This document shows positions 47,953 through 57,532 of a stretch of 64,000 bases of DNA, one piece after another (position 1 is the stretch's first letter; each line of letters begins with the position of its first letter). The stretch covers positions 310,001 through 374,000 of the forward strand of contig JAAEAF010000089.1 in assembly GCA_011037195.1 (NCBI GenBank). The letters are read 5' to 3'. The notes below the pieces were generated by a model. It was not told where the DNA came from and searched no databases. It saw only the letters and a program-made list of their open reading frames with translations. Both the position numbers and the translations under genes were made by a program. Source of the stretch: Triatoma infestans (Eukaryota; Arthropoda; Insecta; Hemiptera; Reduviidae).

Positions 47953-48285
47953 TCACAAACCACAAGGACAACATCCTTCGCTATTTCCAAATAGATCAAT
48001 TAGATCTAATTTAATGCGCATTCCATGTTCATATATAATAGTAGAGATACATATATCAGCACGTCTCTCTTTAGACTTTGACCAAATGCATTGTTTATAG
48101 TGACCATTAGACGCTTTTTCAATAAATTTCTTCGAATATTCTTGCAACGTCAATAACTGCTGGTTTAAGATAAACATTTTCTTGATAAAATCAGGACCGT
48201 CATCATCTACATTCATGGAGGAAAATTTATTTTTAAATTTTTGATAATTCTCCAGAGCAACTATTCTCTCCCACACATCAGCCAT
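47953..48285 (-). CDS. ORF E (unit 1), paralogue of ORF A
   Basis: 110 residues from ATG at 48283-48285 (aacaATGGCTG). MADVWERIVALENYQKF starts like ORF A. The middle is Leu-rich (LNQQLLTLQEYSKKF), then GHYKQCIWS, ICISTIIYE, a charged MRIKLDLIDLF and a Cys-rich tail CCPCG. It faces inward from the right end as ORF A does from the left, so the two ends of the unit are mirror images in gene content as well as in the TIRs. Intact in units 1, 2 and 3. Confidence 0.75.
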   Translation of the reverse strand: MADVWERIVALENYQKFKNKFSSMNVDDDGPDFIKKMFILNQQLLTLQEYSKKFIEKASNGHYKQCIWSKSKERRADICISTIIYEHGMRIKLDLIDLFGNSEGCCPCGL

Positions 48286-48289
48286 TGTT

Positions 48290-48526
48290 ACCAACAATAA
48301 ACTAAGAGGAAAAAAATTTATTCAAAGCAGCTGTTTTCTCTCACACCGCATGCGCAGGTGTGGTCAAAACTCCACTGCGCATGCGTAAAAAACAGGAAAT
48401 TCCATTCTACCGACAGTTGAGAGAGAAACTTAGTTTTAAGCTGACTCATTTGGTAAGGTGTGGTCAACAGCAAACTCCATTGCGCATGCGTAAGTTCCAT
48501 TCTACCAACAATTGATTGTCTAAAGC
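48290..48526 (-). promoter_or_regulatory. ORF E promoter region with NRF1-like motifs (unit 1)
   Basis: Three palindromic GCATGCGC-type sites occur at 48348-48356, 48376-48386 and 48481-48491, matching the NRF1 consensus. The latter two lie in a ~105-base direct duplication (ggtgtggtcaa ... ttccattctacc). This is the expected promoter position for ORF E. The same arrangement occurs in units 2 and 3. Confidence 0.55.
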
Positions 48527-48836
48527 TAGGATGAGGGGACTTTTTTTGGGAGAGTGGTAGGTTGGGGGGTAAAAATTAGGGGTGAGGAGGACACTTTCCT
48601 GGGCGGGGGGCAAAACTTAGGGCGAGGGGGGCCGGAGGGTAGGGCGGGGTGTAACTATCTCGGAGAGGGGGGTCGAACCCAGGGAAGGGGCTGAAACCGG
48701 CCAAACTTAGGCGAGGGGGGCCGGGGCACAGGGGGGGGGTAACTATCTAACCGAGCCCGCTTGAACCCATGGCGGGGGCTCACACAACACGGCCGCCATG
48801 TTGGAGTGTTTCAGAATGCCCCTTTTTTACCTACTG
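48527..48836 (-). repeat. unit 1 right terminal inverted repeat
   Basis: Inverse of 42161-42472, ending ccccttttttacctactg. G-rich on the plus strand. Confidence 0.9.
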
Positions 48837-48849
48837 TAAAAATGCCATG
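48837..48849. other. unit 1 / unit 2 junction
   Basis: The right repeat ends ctactg and continues taaaaatgccatggg: the next left repeat has lost about 65-70 outer bases but kept a taaaaa word. The same joint is found at 55477 and 62108. Confidence 0.8.
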
Positions 48850-49088
48850 GGTTCAAGCGGGCTCGGTTAGATAGTTACCCCCGCACTGTGGCCCCGGCCC
48901 CCCTCGCCCTAAGTTTGGCCGTTTTCAGCCCCTTCCTGGGTTTCGACCCCCCTCTCCGAGATAGTTCACCCGCCCTACCCTCCGCCCCCTCGCCCTAAGT
49001 TTTCCCCCCGCCCAGGAATTGTCCTCCTCACCCCTATTTTTACCCCCCAACCCTACCACCTCCCAAAAAGTGGCCTCCCTCGTCCTAG
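48844..49088 (+). repeat. unit 2 left terminal inverted repeat, shortened
   Basis: Begins at gccatgggttcaagcgg, with several small deletions in C-runs relative to unit 1. Confidence 0.85.
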
Positions 49089-49304
49089 TTTTTTACCCCT
49101 CCCCCGAAAAAAGTTTGCTCTCATCACCCCTTACCCTAGTTTAACCCCTCCTATGATAAATGATCCCTGTTCGAACATGCTACCACAGGTTAAATGACTT
49201 GTTAACCTTACTTTAGCACACTCATCTTCCCAAAAGAGTACTTTAAGTCTCCTTATAGTGGGGAAGGTATATATTTGTCTGGATTCCTTAAACTTTTAGT
49301 TACA

Positions 49305-49618
49305 ATGGCGGAGCATTGGGAGAACATTAAAACTAGTGAAGATTATCTAAGGTTTATGCAATTTATTGTGACATCACTTTAGCAGATCCTCACTTAGCCA
49401 AGGCTTGCATTGCGTTACATGAAGATTTGCAACAATTGGAAAAGTATGCTGAAGAATACAGTGAAATAGCACCTAATAACCATTACTTTGAGTGTGTTTG
49501 GTCAAATCCTAACTGTGAGACTGGACCGGATACCTGTATTTGCACATCAATTTGCTGGTTATACTATGACATCAAGCTTGAGTTGAAGAAATTTCGTTAT
49601 GGTTGTGGTGGGGAGTGA
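49305..49618 (+). pseudogene. ORF A (unit 2), frameshifted
   Basis: One T is missing near 49356 (aggtttatgcaa against aggtttattgcaa in the other units), so the frame ends soon after the N-terminus. The rest is unchanged. Confidence 0.85.
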
Positions 49619-49666
49619 TATTTTAAAAAGCAAAAATTACCGGTTTTTACTTAGTCATCAACAACC

Positions 49667-50136
49667 ATGGCTAGTGAACTTGGTATACAGCTAACTACAG
49701 CTTTCCCGCTTAGTAATAGCAGTAACAAACAGTTAATAACTGGTCTGTCTGAAGAAGGTGTTCCTCTTGCGGTTTTGAAAGGGTTAAAAAAAGAAGTTAT
49801 CTATTTGAGTGAGGATGACTGGCAAACTCTTCAGTTTAACAAAGAAGTTTACATTAATTTATTTTCTAAAAAGAAGAAGAACGAATCAATTCCTGAACCG
49901 ATTAATCTTTTATATATTCAATAATCTTTTTTGAAAAGTCTTCTCACAAAATGATGGTGTTTAGAGGGAAACCTACTTGGTTAGAAGAAGTCCTTAAATT
50001 TCGACCTCCAAAGATTACTCTATTACGAAATGAATACCTCAAGCTAGCAAAACTTAATGAAGATGTGAATAAACAGTTTAATTATTTAAGAACACTTTGT
50101 AAACCAGTTGTAATACCATTTTATTCTGAACAATAA
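49667..50136 (+). pseudogene. ORF B (unit 2), frameshifted
   Basis: A two-base change near 49909 (cttttatatattc against cttcaatattc) shifts the frame and gives a stop at 49922-49924. The downstream half continues in another frame to 50136. Confidence 0.85.
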
Positions 50137-50197
50137 AAAAAAACATTGTAATAACATATTGTCTTTTCTCTCTTAACCTATCCTATAGGAAAAAAAT

Positions 50198-50452
50198 TTA
50201 CAAATCATGATCAAGGTTATCATATAATTCAATAGCATCAATATTTTTTTCCGGATGTGTAATACCTTGTACTTGTAATAATTGTTTGACCATATCATGC
50301 ACTTGTTTTAATATATCATTTTTATCACATTCAATGTTAAATAAAGTTAATGGATCACTAATCGTGCCAGTAGAAGATTCTAAAAACTCATTAAAAATAT
50401 AAAAAAGATCATTTGCTTTAAAATACAAACGTCCATCCGTATGTTTAATCAC
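50198..50452 (-). CDS. ORF C (unit 2), uninterrupted
   Basis: The only unit in which this frame is not stopped internally (AAA instead of TAA at the position corresponding to 43692). 84 codons from a GTG. The frame is open further upstream through PGIPRSVTTV and NFTSEFIGDVSNVF toward the 117-bp repeat, without ATG, so the N-terminus is undecided. It ends YDNLDHDL. No family recognised. Confidence 0.5.
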   Translation of the reverse strand: MIKHTDGRLYFKANDLFYIFNEFLESSTGTISDPLTLFNIECDKNDILKQVHDMVKQLLQVQGITHPEKNIDAIELYDNLDHDL

Positions 50453-50533
50453 AGTGGTAACACTGCGAGGGATGCCTGGAAATACATTTGAAACATCTCC
50501 AATAAATTCGCTAGTAAAGTTACATTCATTTAT

Positions 50534-50650
50534 TTCATATAGGTAAGAAACGAAGGTTACTATACTTTCGGCGAAGCAGCTTCAGCGACCGCCACCACTC
50601 CTACGCACTCGAGGACAGCCGAAGCTAAGCCGAGAATTGCCGAACATTCC
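50534..50650 (-). promoter_or_regulatory. 117-bp inverted repeat, left copy (unit 2)
   Basis: Same iterons as unit 1. The flank lacks a 10-base agatagttac insertion present in units 1, 3 and 4. Confidence 0.7.
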
Positions 50651-50872
50651 TCACTTTTTTAAAACACACATTAGTATTATTTTAATAATACTATCTACTA
50701 AGGGGAGGGATGGAGGAAGAAACTTTACATACTATTAATTTATCTAAACAAATCTTTATTGTCATATCCTATTTTTTTTTACTTTATAAAGTAAGACATT
50801 TTTATTTATAATGTATATATGTATTTACAGAAATTATAATACTTAGACTATTGTAACAAATTTTATTTATAT

Positions 50873-53242
50873 TTACACACAAAATACAAATCTTTCTTTA
50901 TGCCTACTTGCAGTATGTTTTAACTTATCTAATTTAATTTTTATTTTATAGTTTAAATCTAAAACTAAGTCTTGTATTTCTTTTTCTAACCAATAATTGG
51001 ATATGTATAATGTCCCTATATTTTCGAATTGTAGTATATACCGAATTTTATTTCTATGTGTAATTTGTTTAAGTCCTATAATTACTAATTCTGTTCCCTC
51101 TGACAATTCCTCTAGCCGTTTGCACTCAGTAACTTTAACTTGACCTTTTATTTCTTGCATAGTAATATCATTAAACGTCTCCATCTCCTCTTGTGTAAAA
51201 GCGGCATCTTGCATACTTTTCCACATGACTGTGCAAAATTCCATCTTCTCTATATTGGCAAACGAGTTTCCTTTGTAAGTTGTTACACCATTCGTAGTAA
51301 ATGTTAAAAATGGTTTCTCGTTGGGTGAGGAAATTATATCCAACCCATTTTTTGGTATTATAATGTAACCATCTTTTCTAAGTTTTTCTTTATTAGAATA
51401 GGCATTTATAAATATATTTTTGTGGTACCCTTTTAGAAAGTATACGTTCTTGCATTCTTCTTTTTCTGCAAGGACTCCTACATATGTAAAAGTTCCTTTG
51501 TTGTTTACGGTCAACGCAGAAACATTGTACACACCAGTTGTGTCCAGATTCTTCCAATGTGTTTTAAAGTGGTCTATTAACCTATTTTTAAATTCGGTCA
51601 ACTCGTTTTCCTTCTCCACCAGTTGCTTGTATTCCTCTTTAAGAGTTGTAGTTTTCTGTATATAGTCTATCTTCCTTCTTTTTAAATCCACCTCTTCTAG
51701 TTCTAACTGTCGTTTCTTTCAGATAGTACATACATTAGAGATGGGAGTTCTATCTTTGACTGTATATGGCAATAGCCTGTTGGTTAGGTTAGCTCTCTTC
51801 CGTAAGACGTGAGGAATTACATTATTGGTAGAGACCAATCCTGTCTTTTCGATATCTATACTTCCCGGTATGGTAGAAAGCAATGTTCCAGTTTTTGACA
51901 AATACGTTTCCCCAACTTTAATGTAACATTTTTGCGCAATTTGGACAATATCTTTGTTTACACAATCTTCTACAATCTCAATATAATTAATTGGTAGAGA
52001 GTTAAAACTAAATGCCGAAACAACATAATTTATCATTTTTTCTCTGTTCTTGGTATTTTCCGGTAGGTTTAACTGTATACCAGTCAACTTTCTTGTGTTC
52101 TTATTCGCCCAATATACATACTGTAACAAATTATTAAATACAAGGCAACAACTGTTTTGCAGAGTGTCTGTTAGCCTTGTCCACATCTTTGCAAAAGAAA
52201 CAGAATACATTGGAGCTTGACGGAAATAACGTTTGCTACTTTCCAATAGGGGTAAACAGTCTTCCAGAGGGTTGTACATATCGTCGGTTGCTTTGTAATA
52301 ATTTCCAATACAATAGTTATAAATTGTAGCTTCTAGTCTTGTAATAACATGTTCTTTGGCAGAAGTAGACGAAAATGTTTCTTTTAATCTCGTATCCGGA
52401 CAATTTATAAAATCTATAATATGGTTGCCGATTTTCTTATTAACGCCCGGACTTGTTATTTGACAAATAAACTTATTGTATATTTTAACTCTTGCGTTAG
52501 AAGTTAACGAAGTTAAAAAATCCTTACTAACTGTTTTATCGTTATCCACAATTGCATTACAATCGTTCTTACATTCTCCTTTGTAGCATAAGTTATAATT
52601 ATTGGTTAAATAACTACCCATTTCTGTTTTATTAAATATTCCAGCAAAGCCCTGTGTTATATCCAAATCCATTAGGTAGTAATCTTCCTCTTTTAGTCGA
52701 GTTAATAATTCTTGCATTCTTCCAGTAAATTTTCCAATTTAACAACTGACAGTTCGACTTTGTATGGTATACGTACATACTGGGTTGTTATATTTTTTGT
52801 AAATATCTCCTAAACGTTCTTCTCCAATTACTGTTTCGACACCTTTAGCCATCTGGTTCTTCCTTTCTAGTAAAAAAGGTAGTTTGGCTTTAACACCATG
52901 TCTCGCAGAAACAAATTTACCGAATTTCCCTCGGAGATAACTGTTAAAAGAGCCACAAATTTCCTTCTTAACAATTAAGTTTTTTCCATCCCCATCGCAG
53001 TCTTCCAAAGCACATATTTTAACAAGCATTATATTGTCGCAGAACGGGTCTGTAATTGGAACAAGTAAATTAGAATTACAACCTTCTAGTAACTGCTCAC
53101 CCTCAGTATAATTAATATCGCCAATATTTGTAATTAAGTTGTCCAAGTTTTCTAATAATAACCACAGTCCAAATCGTTCGTTAGTAGGTTTTACTTTTCT
53201 TCCATAGAGCTGAGAAACACTAAACACTTTGTGAGAGCCCAT
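50873..53242 (-). pseudogene. ORF D (unit 2), broken in two places
   Basis: Frames change near 52740-52775 (extra bases, gtatacgtacatac) and near 51700-51720. Three pieces result: 53242-52739, 52717-51719 and 51691-50873. Between about 51450 and 52750 the sequence differs from units 1 and 3 by scattered substitutions, while both flanks are nearly identical. Confidence 0.8.
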
Positions 53243-53313
53243 GTTGTCTCTTCCGGCGACCGATCAACACTTAATTACAAATGATTGTGTAATGTGTATT
53301 TAAAGAAAAATAA

Positions 53314-53430
53314 GGAATGTTCGGTAATTCTCGGCTTAGTTTCGGCTGTCCTCGAGTGGGTAGGAGTGGTGGGGGTCGCTGAAACTACTTCGCCGAAAGT
53401 ATAGTAATCTTCGTTTCTTACCTATATGAA
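53314..53430 (+). promoter_or_regulatory. 117-bp inverted repeat, right copy (unit 2)
   Basis: One iteron is altered (TCGGT instead of TCGGC at the first position). Confidence 0.7.
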
Positions 53431-53556
53431 GAGGTACTTTCATTTAATGGATTTATTAAACTAAAAGATAATGTGGTTAAATGTGTTTATTGTAAACCGA
53501 AATAGCAATTTATTTAATTAAAAACTGCCCCTGCTATATCCATAAATCGCGAAATC

Positions 53557-53784
53557 CTAAATGTGTATGGATTGTGAAAAATGGAATTTAAAACAATTGT
53601 TTAATAAAAATATTTTTTTATATAAAAATTTATCTTCTTTTTTTACCCATTTATTTTCTCCCATGCCGGTATGATTCACCCACACATCTTTTCTACCTGG
53701 AGTGGGGTCTAGTACGTATATATATATCTCTCCAGGTCCAGTAGTTATATTAGTTCTCATACAATGCCTGAAATACGCATCCAC
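53557..53784 (-). other. ORF F (unit 2), doubtful open frame
   Basis: Identical in translation to the unit 1 frame; same doubts. Confidence 0.3.
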
Positions 53785-54099
53785 GATAGAGATATGGATT
53801 GTGAGTACTTTTTTCTTTCCTAAAACTTTTTTTATATATATAACTTTTATTTTATTATTTTATATATATAACTTTTCTTTGTTATAGTAATGCGGTGCCC
53901 AATAAGCCCGCTACACATTATAAAAAGGACGCGGCTCATACCGCATCTTTATAAATGTTCGCGGCAGAACCCCGACTTCAAAAGATGTGAAGGGTGTGGG
54001 GTGTATTGGGCGCCCATATTGCAATTAGAAGAGCATCAAAAAAGATGGATTAAATTTAAAGAATTTCAAGATTTATTACATCAATTTAACGATTTATAA
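53764..54099 (+). CDS. GTSF1-like CHHC zinc-finger protein (unit 2), spliced
   Basis: Exons 53764-53800 and 53888-54099, intron 53801-53887. The protein is the same as in unit 1; one silent change (catattgc for catactgc) is seen. All four finger-1 ligands are present. Confidence 0.75.
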
Positions 54100-54104
54100 A
54101 TAAG

Positions 54105-54475
54105 ATTGTGAGTACTTTATTTTTTTCTTTCATAAAACTTTTGTTTTTTTTGTTTTCATTTTTTTTTTTCTCTTTTGTTTTAGTATACTCCGGAGAAGAT
54201 TTTGTTAAAAGTATTAGTTAAAAGTGTATATATAGTTGAATATGTATAGTTAAAAGTGTATTAAAACTAAACAAAATAAAAATGTATTAAAAATGAAATT
54301 TTATTTCTTTTATTCCTTACATTTTATCACATAAATTTTTTTCTTAACCAGCACATAAAACTATGAGGACAAAGTCCTCCAGATTTTTAAACAGTGTGAT
54401 GGGTGTGGTATATATTGAGCACTTGAATCATACTTAAGTGAACATAAGGAAAGATGTGTTAAATACTTGGAGAAA
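54105..54475 (+). pseudogene. decayed second CHHC copy (unit 2)
   Basis: Same broken frames as unit 1, with a shorter T-rich part and without a 15-base tttttaaaaaaat-type expansion. Confidence 0.6.
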
Positions 54476-54567
54476 AAATTTTTAATATGTTTCAAACATA
54501 AGGTTTTTTAGAATTATTTAAACATGAAGTTTAACTCACGCACATCATATACACAAAAAAATTCACT

Positions 54568-54900
54568 TCACAAACCACAAGGACAACATCCTTCGCTATT
54601 TCCAAATAGATCAATTAGATCTAATTTAATGCGCATTCCATGTTCATATATAATAGTAGAGATACATATATCAGCACGTCTCTCTTTAGACTTTGACCAA
54701 ATGCATTGTTTATAGTGACCATTAGATGCTTTTTCAATAAATTTCTTCGAATATTCTTGCAACGTCAATAACTGCTGGTTTAAGATAAACATTTTCTTGA
54801 TAAAATCAGGACCGTAATCATCTACATTCATGGAGGAAAATTTATTTTTAAATTTTTGATAATTCTCCAGAGCAACTATTCTCTCCCACACATCAGCCAT
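54568..54900 (-). CDS. ORF E (unit 2)
   Basis: Intact, 110 residues from the ATG at 54898-54900. One substitution against unit 1 (DDYG for DDDG). Confidence 0.75.
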   Translation of the reverse strand: MADVWERIVALENYQKFKNKFSSMNVDDYGPDFIKKMFILNQQLLTLQEYSKKFIEKASNGHYKQCIWSKSKERRADICISTIIYEHGMRIKLDLIDLFGNSEGCCPCGL

Positions 54901-55140
54901 TGTTACCAACAATAAACTAAGAGGAAAAAAATTTATTCAAAGCAGCTGTTTTCTCTCACACCGCATGCGCAGGTGTGGTCAAAACTCCACTGCGCATGCG
55001 TAAAAAACAGGAAATTCCATTCTACCGACAGTTGAGAGAGAAACTTAGTTTTAAGCTGACTCATTTGGTAAGGTGTGGTCAACAGCAAACTCCATTGCGC
55101 ATGCGTAAGTTCCATTCTACCAACAATTGATTGTCTAAAG
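54901..55140 (-). promoter_or_regulatory. ORF E promoter region (unit 2)
   Basis: Three NRF1-like GCATGCGC sites at about 54963, 54991 and 55096, in the same duplicated setting as unit 1. Confidence 0.5.
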
Positions 55141-55476
55141 CTAGGATGAGGGGACTTTTTTTGGGAGAGTGGTAGGTTGGGGGGTAAAAATTAGGGGTGA
55201 GGAGGACACTTTCCTGGGCGGGGGGCAAAACTTAGGGCGAGGGGGGCCGGAGGGTAGGGCGGGGTGTAACTATCTCGGAGAGGGGGGTCGAACCCAGGGA
55301 AGGGGGTAAACCGGCCAACCTAAAGGGGGGCAAAACCAGCCAAACTTAGGGCGAGGGGGGCCGGACACAGGGCGGGGGGTAACAATCTAACCGAGCCCGC
55401 TTGAACCATGGCGGGGGGCACACTTCACACGGCCGCCATGTTGGATTGTTTCAGAATGCCCCTTTTATACCTACTG
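55141..55476 (-). repeat. unit 2 right terminal inverted repeat
   Basis: Slightly longer than unit 1 because part of the ccggccaaacttagggcg block is repeated once more. It ends ccttttatacctactg. Confidence 0.85.
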
Positions 55477-55483
55477 TAAAAAT

Positions 55484-55741
55484 TCCAGGGGTTCAAGCGT
55501 GCTCGGTTTAGATAGTTACCCCCCCGCCCTTTGCCCCGGACCCCTCGCCCTAAGTTTGGGCCGGTTTTCAGCCCCCCCTTCCCTGGGTTCGACCCCCCTC
55601 TCCGAGATAGTTACACCCCGCCCTACCCTCCGGCCCCCCTCGCCCTAAGTTTTGCCCCCCGCCCAGGAAAGTGTCCTCCTCACCCCTAATTTTTACCCCC
55701 CAACCTACCACTCTCCCAAAAAGTGACCTCCCTCGTCCTAG
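55484..55741 (+). repeat. unit 3 left terminal inverted repeat, shortened
   Basis: Begins after the common ctactgtaaaaat joint, at ccaggggttcaagcg. Confidence 0.85.
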
Positions 55742-55957
55742 TTTTTTACCCCTCCCCGAAAAAAGTTTGCTCTCATCACTCCTCACCCTAGTTTTTCCCC
55801 TCCCATGATAAATGAAACCTGTCAGAACATGCTACCCCAGGTTAAATGACTTATTAACCTTACTTTAGCACACTCATCTTCCCAAAATGAGTCCTTTAAG
55901 TCTCCTTATAGTGTGGGAAGTATATATTTGTCTGGATTCCTTAAAGTTTTAGTTACA

Positions 55958-56272
55958 ATGGCGGAGCATTGGGAGAACATTAAAACTAGTGAAGATTATC
56001 TAAGGTTTATTGCAATTTATTGTGACATCACTTTAGCAGATCCTCACTTAGCCAAGGCTTGCATTGCGTTACATGAAGATTTGCAACAATTGGAAAAGTA
56101 TGCTGAAGAATACAGTGAAATAGCACCTAATAACCATTACTTTGAGTGTGTTTGGTCAAATCCTAACTGTGAGACTGGACCGGATACCTGTATTTGCACA
56201 TCAATTTGCTGGTTATACTATGACATCAAGCTTGAGTTGAAGAAATTTCGTTATGGTTGTGGTGGGGAGTGA
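55958..56272 (+). CDS. ORF A (unit 3)
   Basis: Intact, 104 residues, same protein as unit 1. Confidence 0.75.
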   Translation: MAEHWENIKTSEDYLRFIAIYCDITLADPHLAKACIALHEDLQQLEKYAEEYSEIAPNNHYFECVWSNPNCETGPDTCICTSICWLYYDIKLELKKFRYGCGGE

Positions 56273-56320
56273 TATTTTAAAAAGCAAAAATTACCGGTTT
56301 TTACTTAGTCATCAACAACC

Positions 56321-56788
56321 ATGGCTAGTGAACTTGGTATACAGCTAACTACAGCTTTCCCGCTTAGTAATAGCAGTAACAAACAGTTAATAACTGGCCT
56401 GTCTGAAGAAGGTGTTCCTCTTGCGGTTTTGAAAGGGTTAAAAAAAGAAGTTATCTATTTGAGCGAGGATGACTGGCAAACTCTTCAGTTTAACAAAGAA
56501 GTTTACATTAATTTATTTTCTAAAAAGAAGAAGAACGAATCAATTCCTGAACCGATTAATCTTCAATATTCAATAATCTTTTTTGAAAAGTCTGCTCACA
56601 AAATGATGGTGTTTAGAGGGAAACCTACTTGGTTAGAAGAAGTCCTTAAATTTCCACCTCCAAAGATTACTCTATTACGAAATGAATACCTCAAGCTAGC
56701 AAAACTTAATGAAGATGTGAATAAACAGTTTAATTATTTAAGAACACTTTGTAAACCAGTTGTAATACCATTTTATTCTGAACAATAA
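56321..56788 (+). CDS. ORF B (unit 3)
   Basis: Intact, 155 residues. One substitution against unit 1 (LKGLKKE for LKGVKKE). The stop overlaps AATAAA. Confidence 0.7.
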   Translation: MASELGIQLTTAFPLSNSSNKQLITGLSEEGVPLAVLKGLKKEVIYLSEDDWQTLQFNKEVYINLFSKKKKNESIPEPINLQYSIIFFEKSAHKMMVFRGKPTWLEEVLKFPPPKITLLRNEYLKLAKLNEDVNKQFNYLRTLCKPVVIPFYSEQ

Positions 56789-56849
56789 AAAAAAACATTG
56801 TAATAACATATTGTCTTTTCTCTCTTAACCTATCCTATAGGAAAAAAAT

Positions 56850-57104
56850 TTACAAATCATGATCAAGGTTATCATATAATTCAATAGCATCAATATTTTT
56901 TTCCGGATGTGTAATACCTTGTACTTGTAATAATTGTTTGACCATATCATGCACTTGTTTTTATATATCATTTCTATCACATTCAATGTTAAATAAAGTT
57001 AATGGGTCACTAACCGTGCCAGTAGAAGATTCTAAAAGCTCATTAAAAATATAAAAAAGATCATTTGCTTTAAAATACAAACGTCCATCCGTATGTTTAA
57101 TCAC
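56850..57104 (-). pseudogene. ORF C (unit 3), interrupted
   Basis: Carries the same internal TAA as unit 1. Confidence 0.55.
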
Positions 57105-57193
57105 AGTGGTAACACTGCGGGGGATGCCTGGAAATACATTTGAAACATCTCCAATAAATTCGCTAGTAAAGTTAGATAGTTACCTTCATTTAT

Positions 57194-57310
57194 TTCATAT
57201 AGGTAAGAAACGAAGGTTACTATACTTTCGGCGAAGCAGTTTCAGCGACCGCCACCACTCCTACGGACTCGAGGACAGCCGAAGCTAAGCCGAGAATTGC
57301 CGAACATTCC
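57194..57310 (-). promoter_or_regulatory. 117-bp inverted repeat, left copy (unit 3)
   Basis: Same as unit 1. Confidence 0.7.
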
Positions 57311-57532
57311 TCACTTTTTTAAAATTCACATTAGTGTTATTTTAATAATACTATCTACTAAGGGGAGGGGTGGAGGAAGAATCTTTACATACTATTAATT
57401 TATCTAAACAAATCTTTATTGTCATATCCTATTTTTTTTTACTTTATAAAGTAAGACATTTTTATTTGTAATGTACATATGTATTTACAGAAATTATAAT
57501 ACTTAGACTATTGTAACAAATTTTATTTATAT

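Noticed and set aside
47909..48100. Plus-strand frame antisense to ORF E
   Set aside because: ORF E has a paralogue (ORF A) that confirms its own strand and frame.
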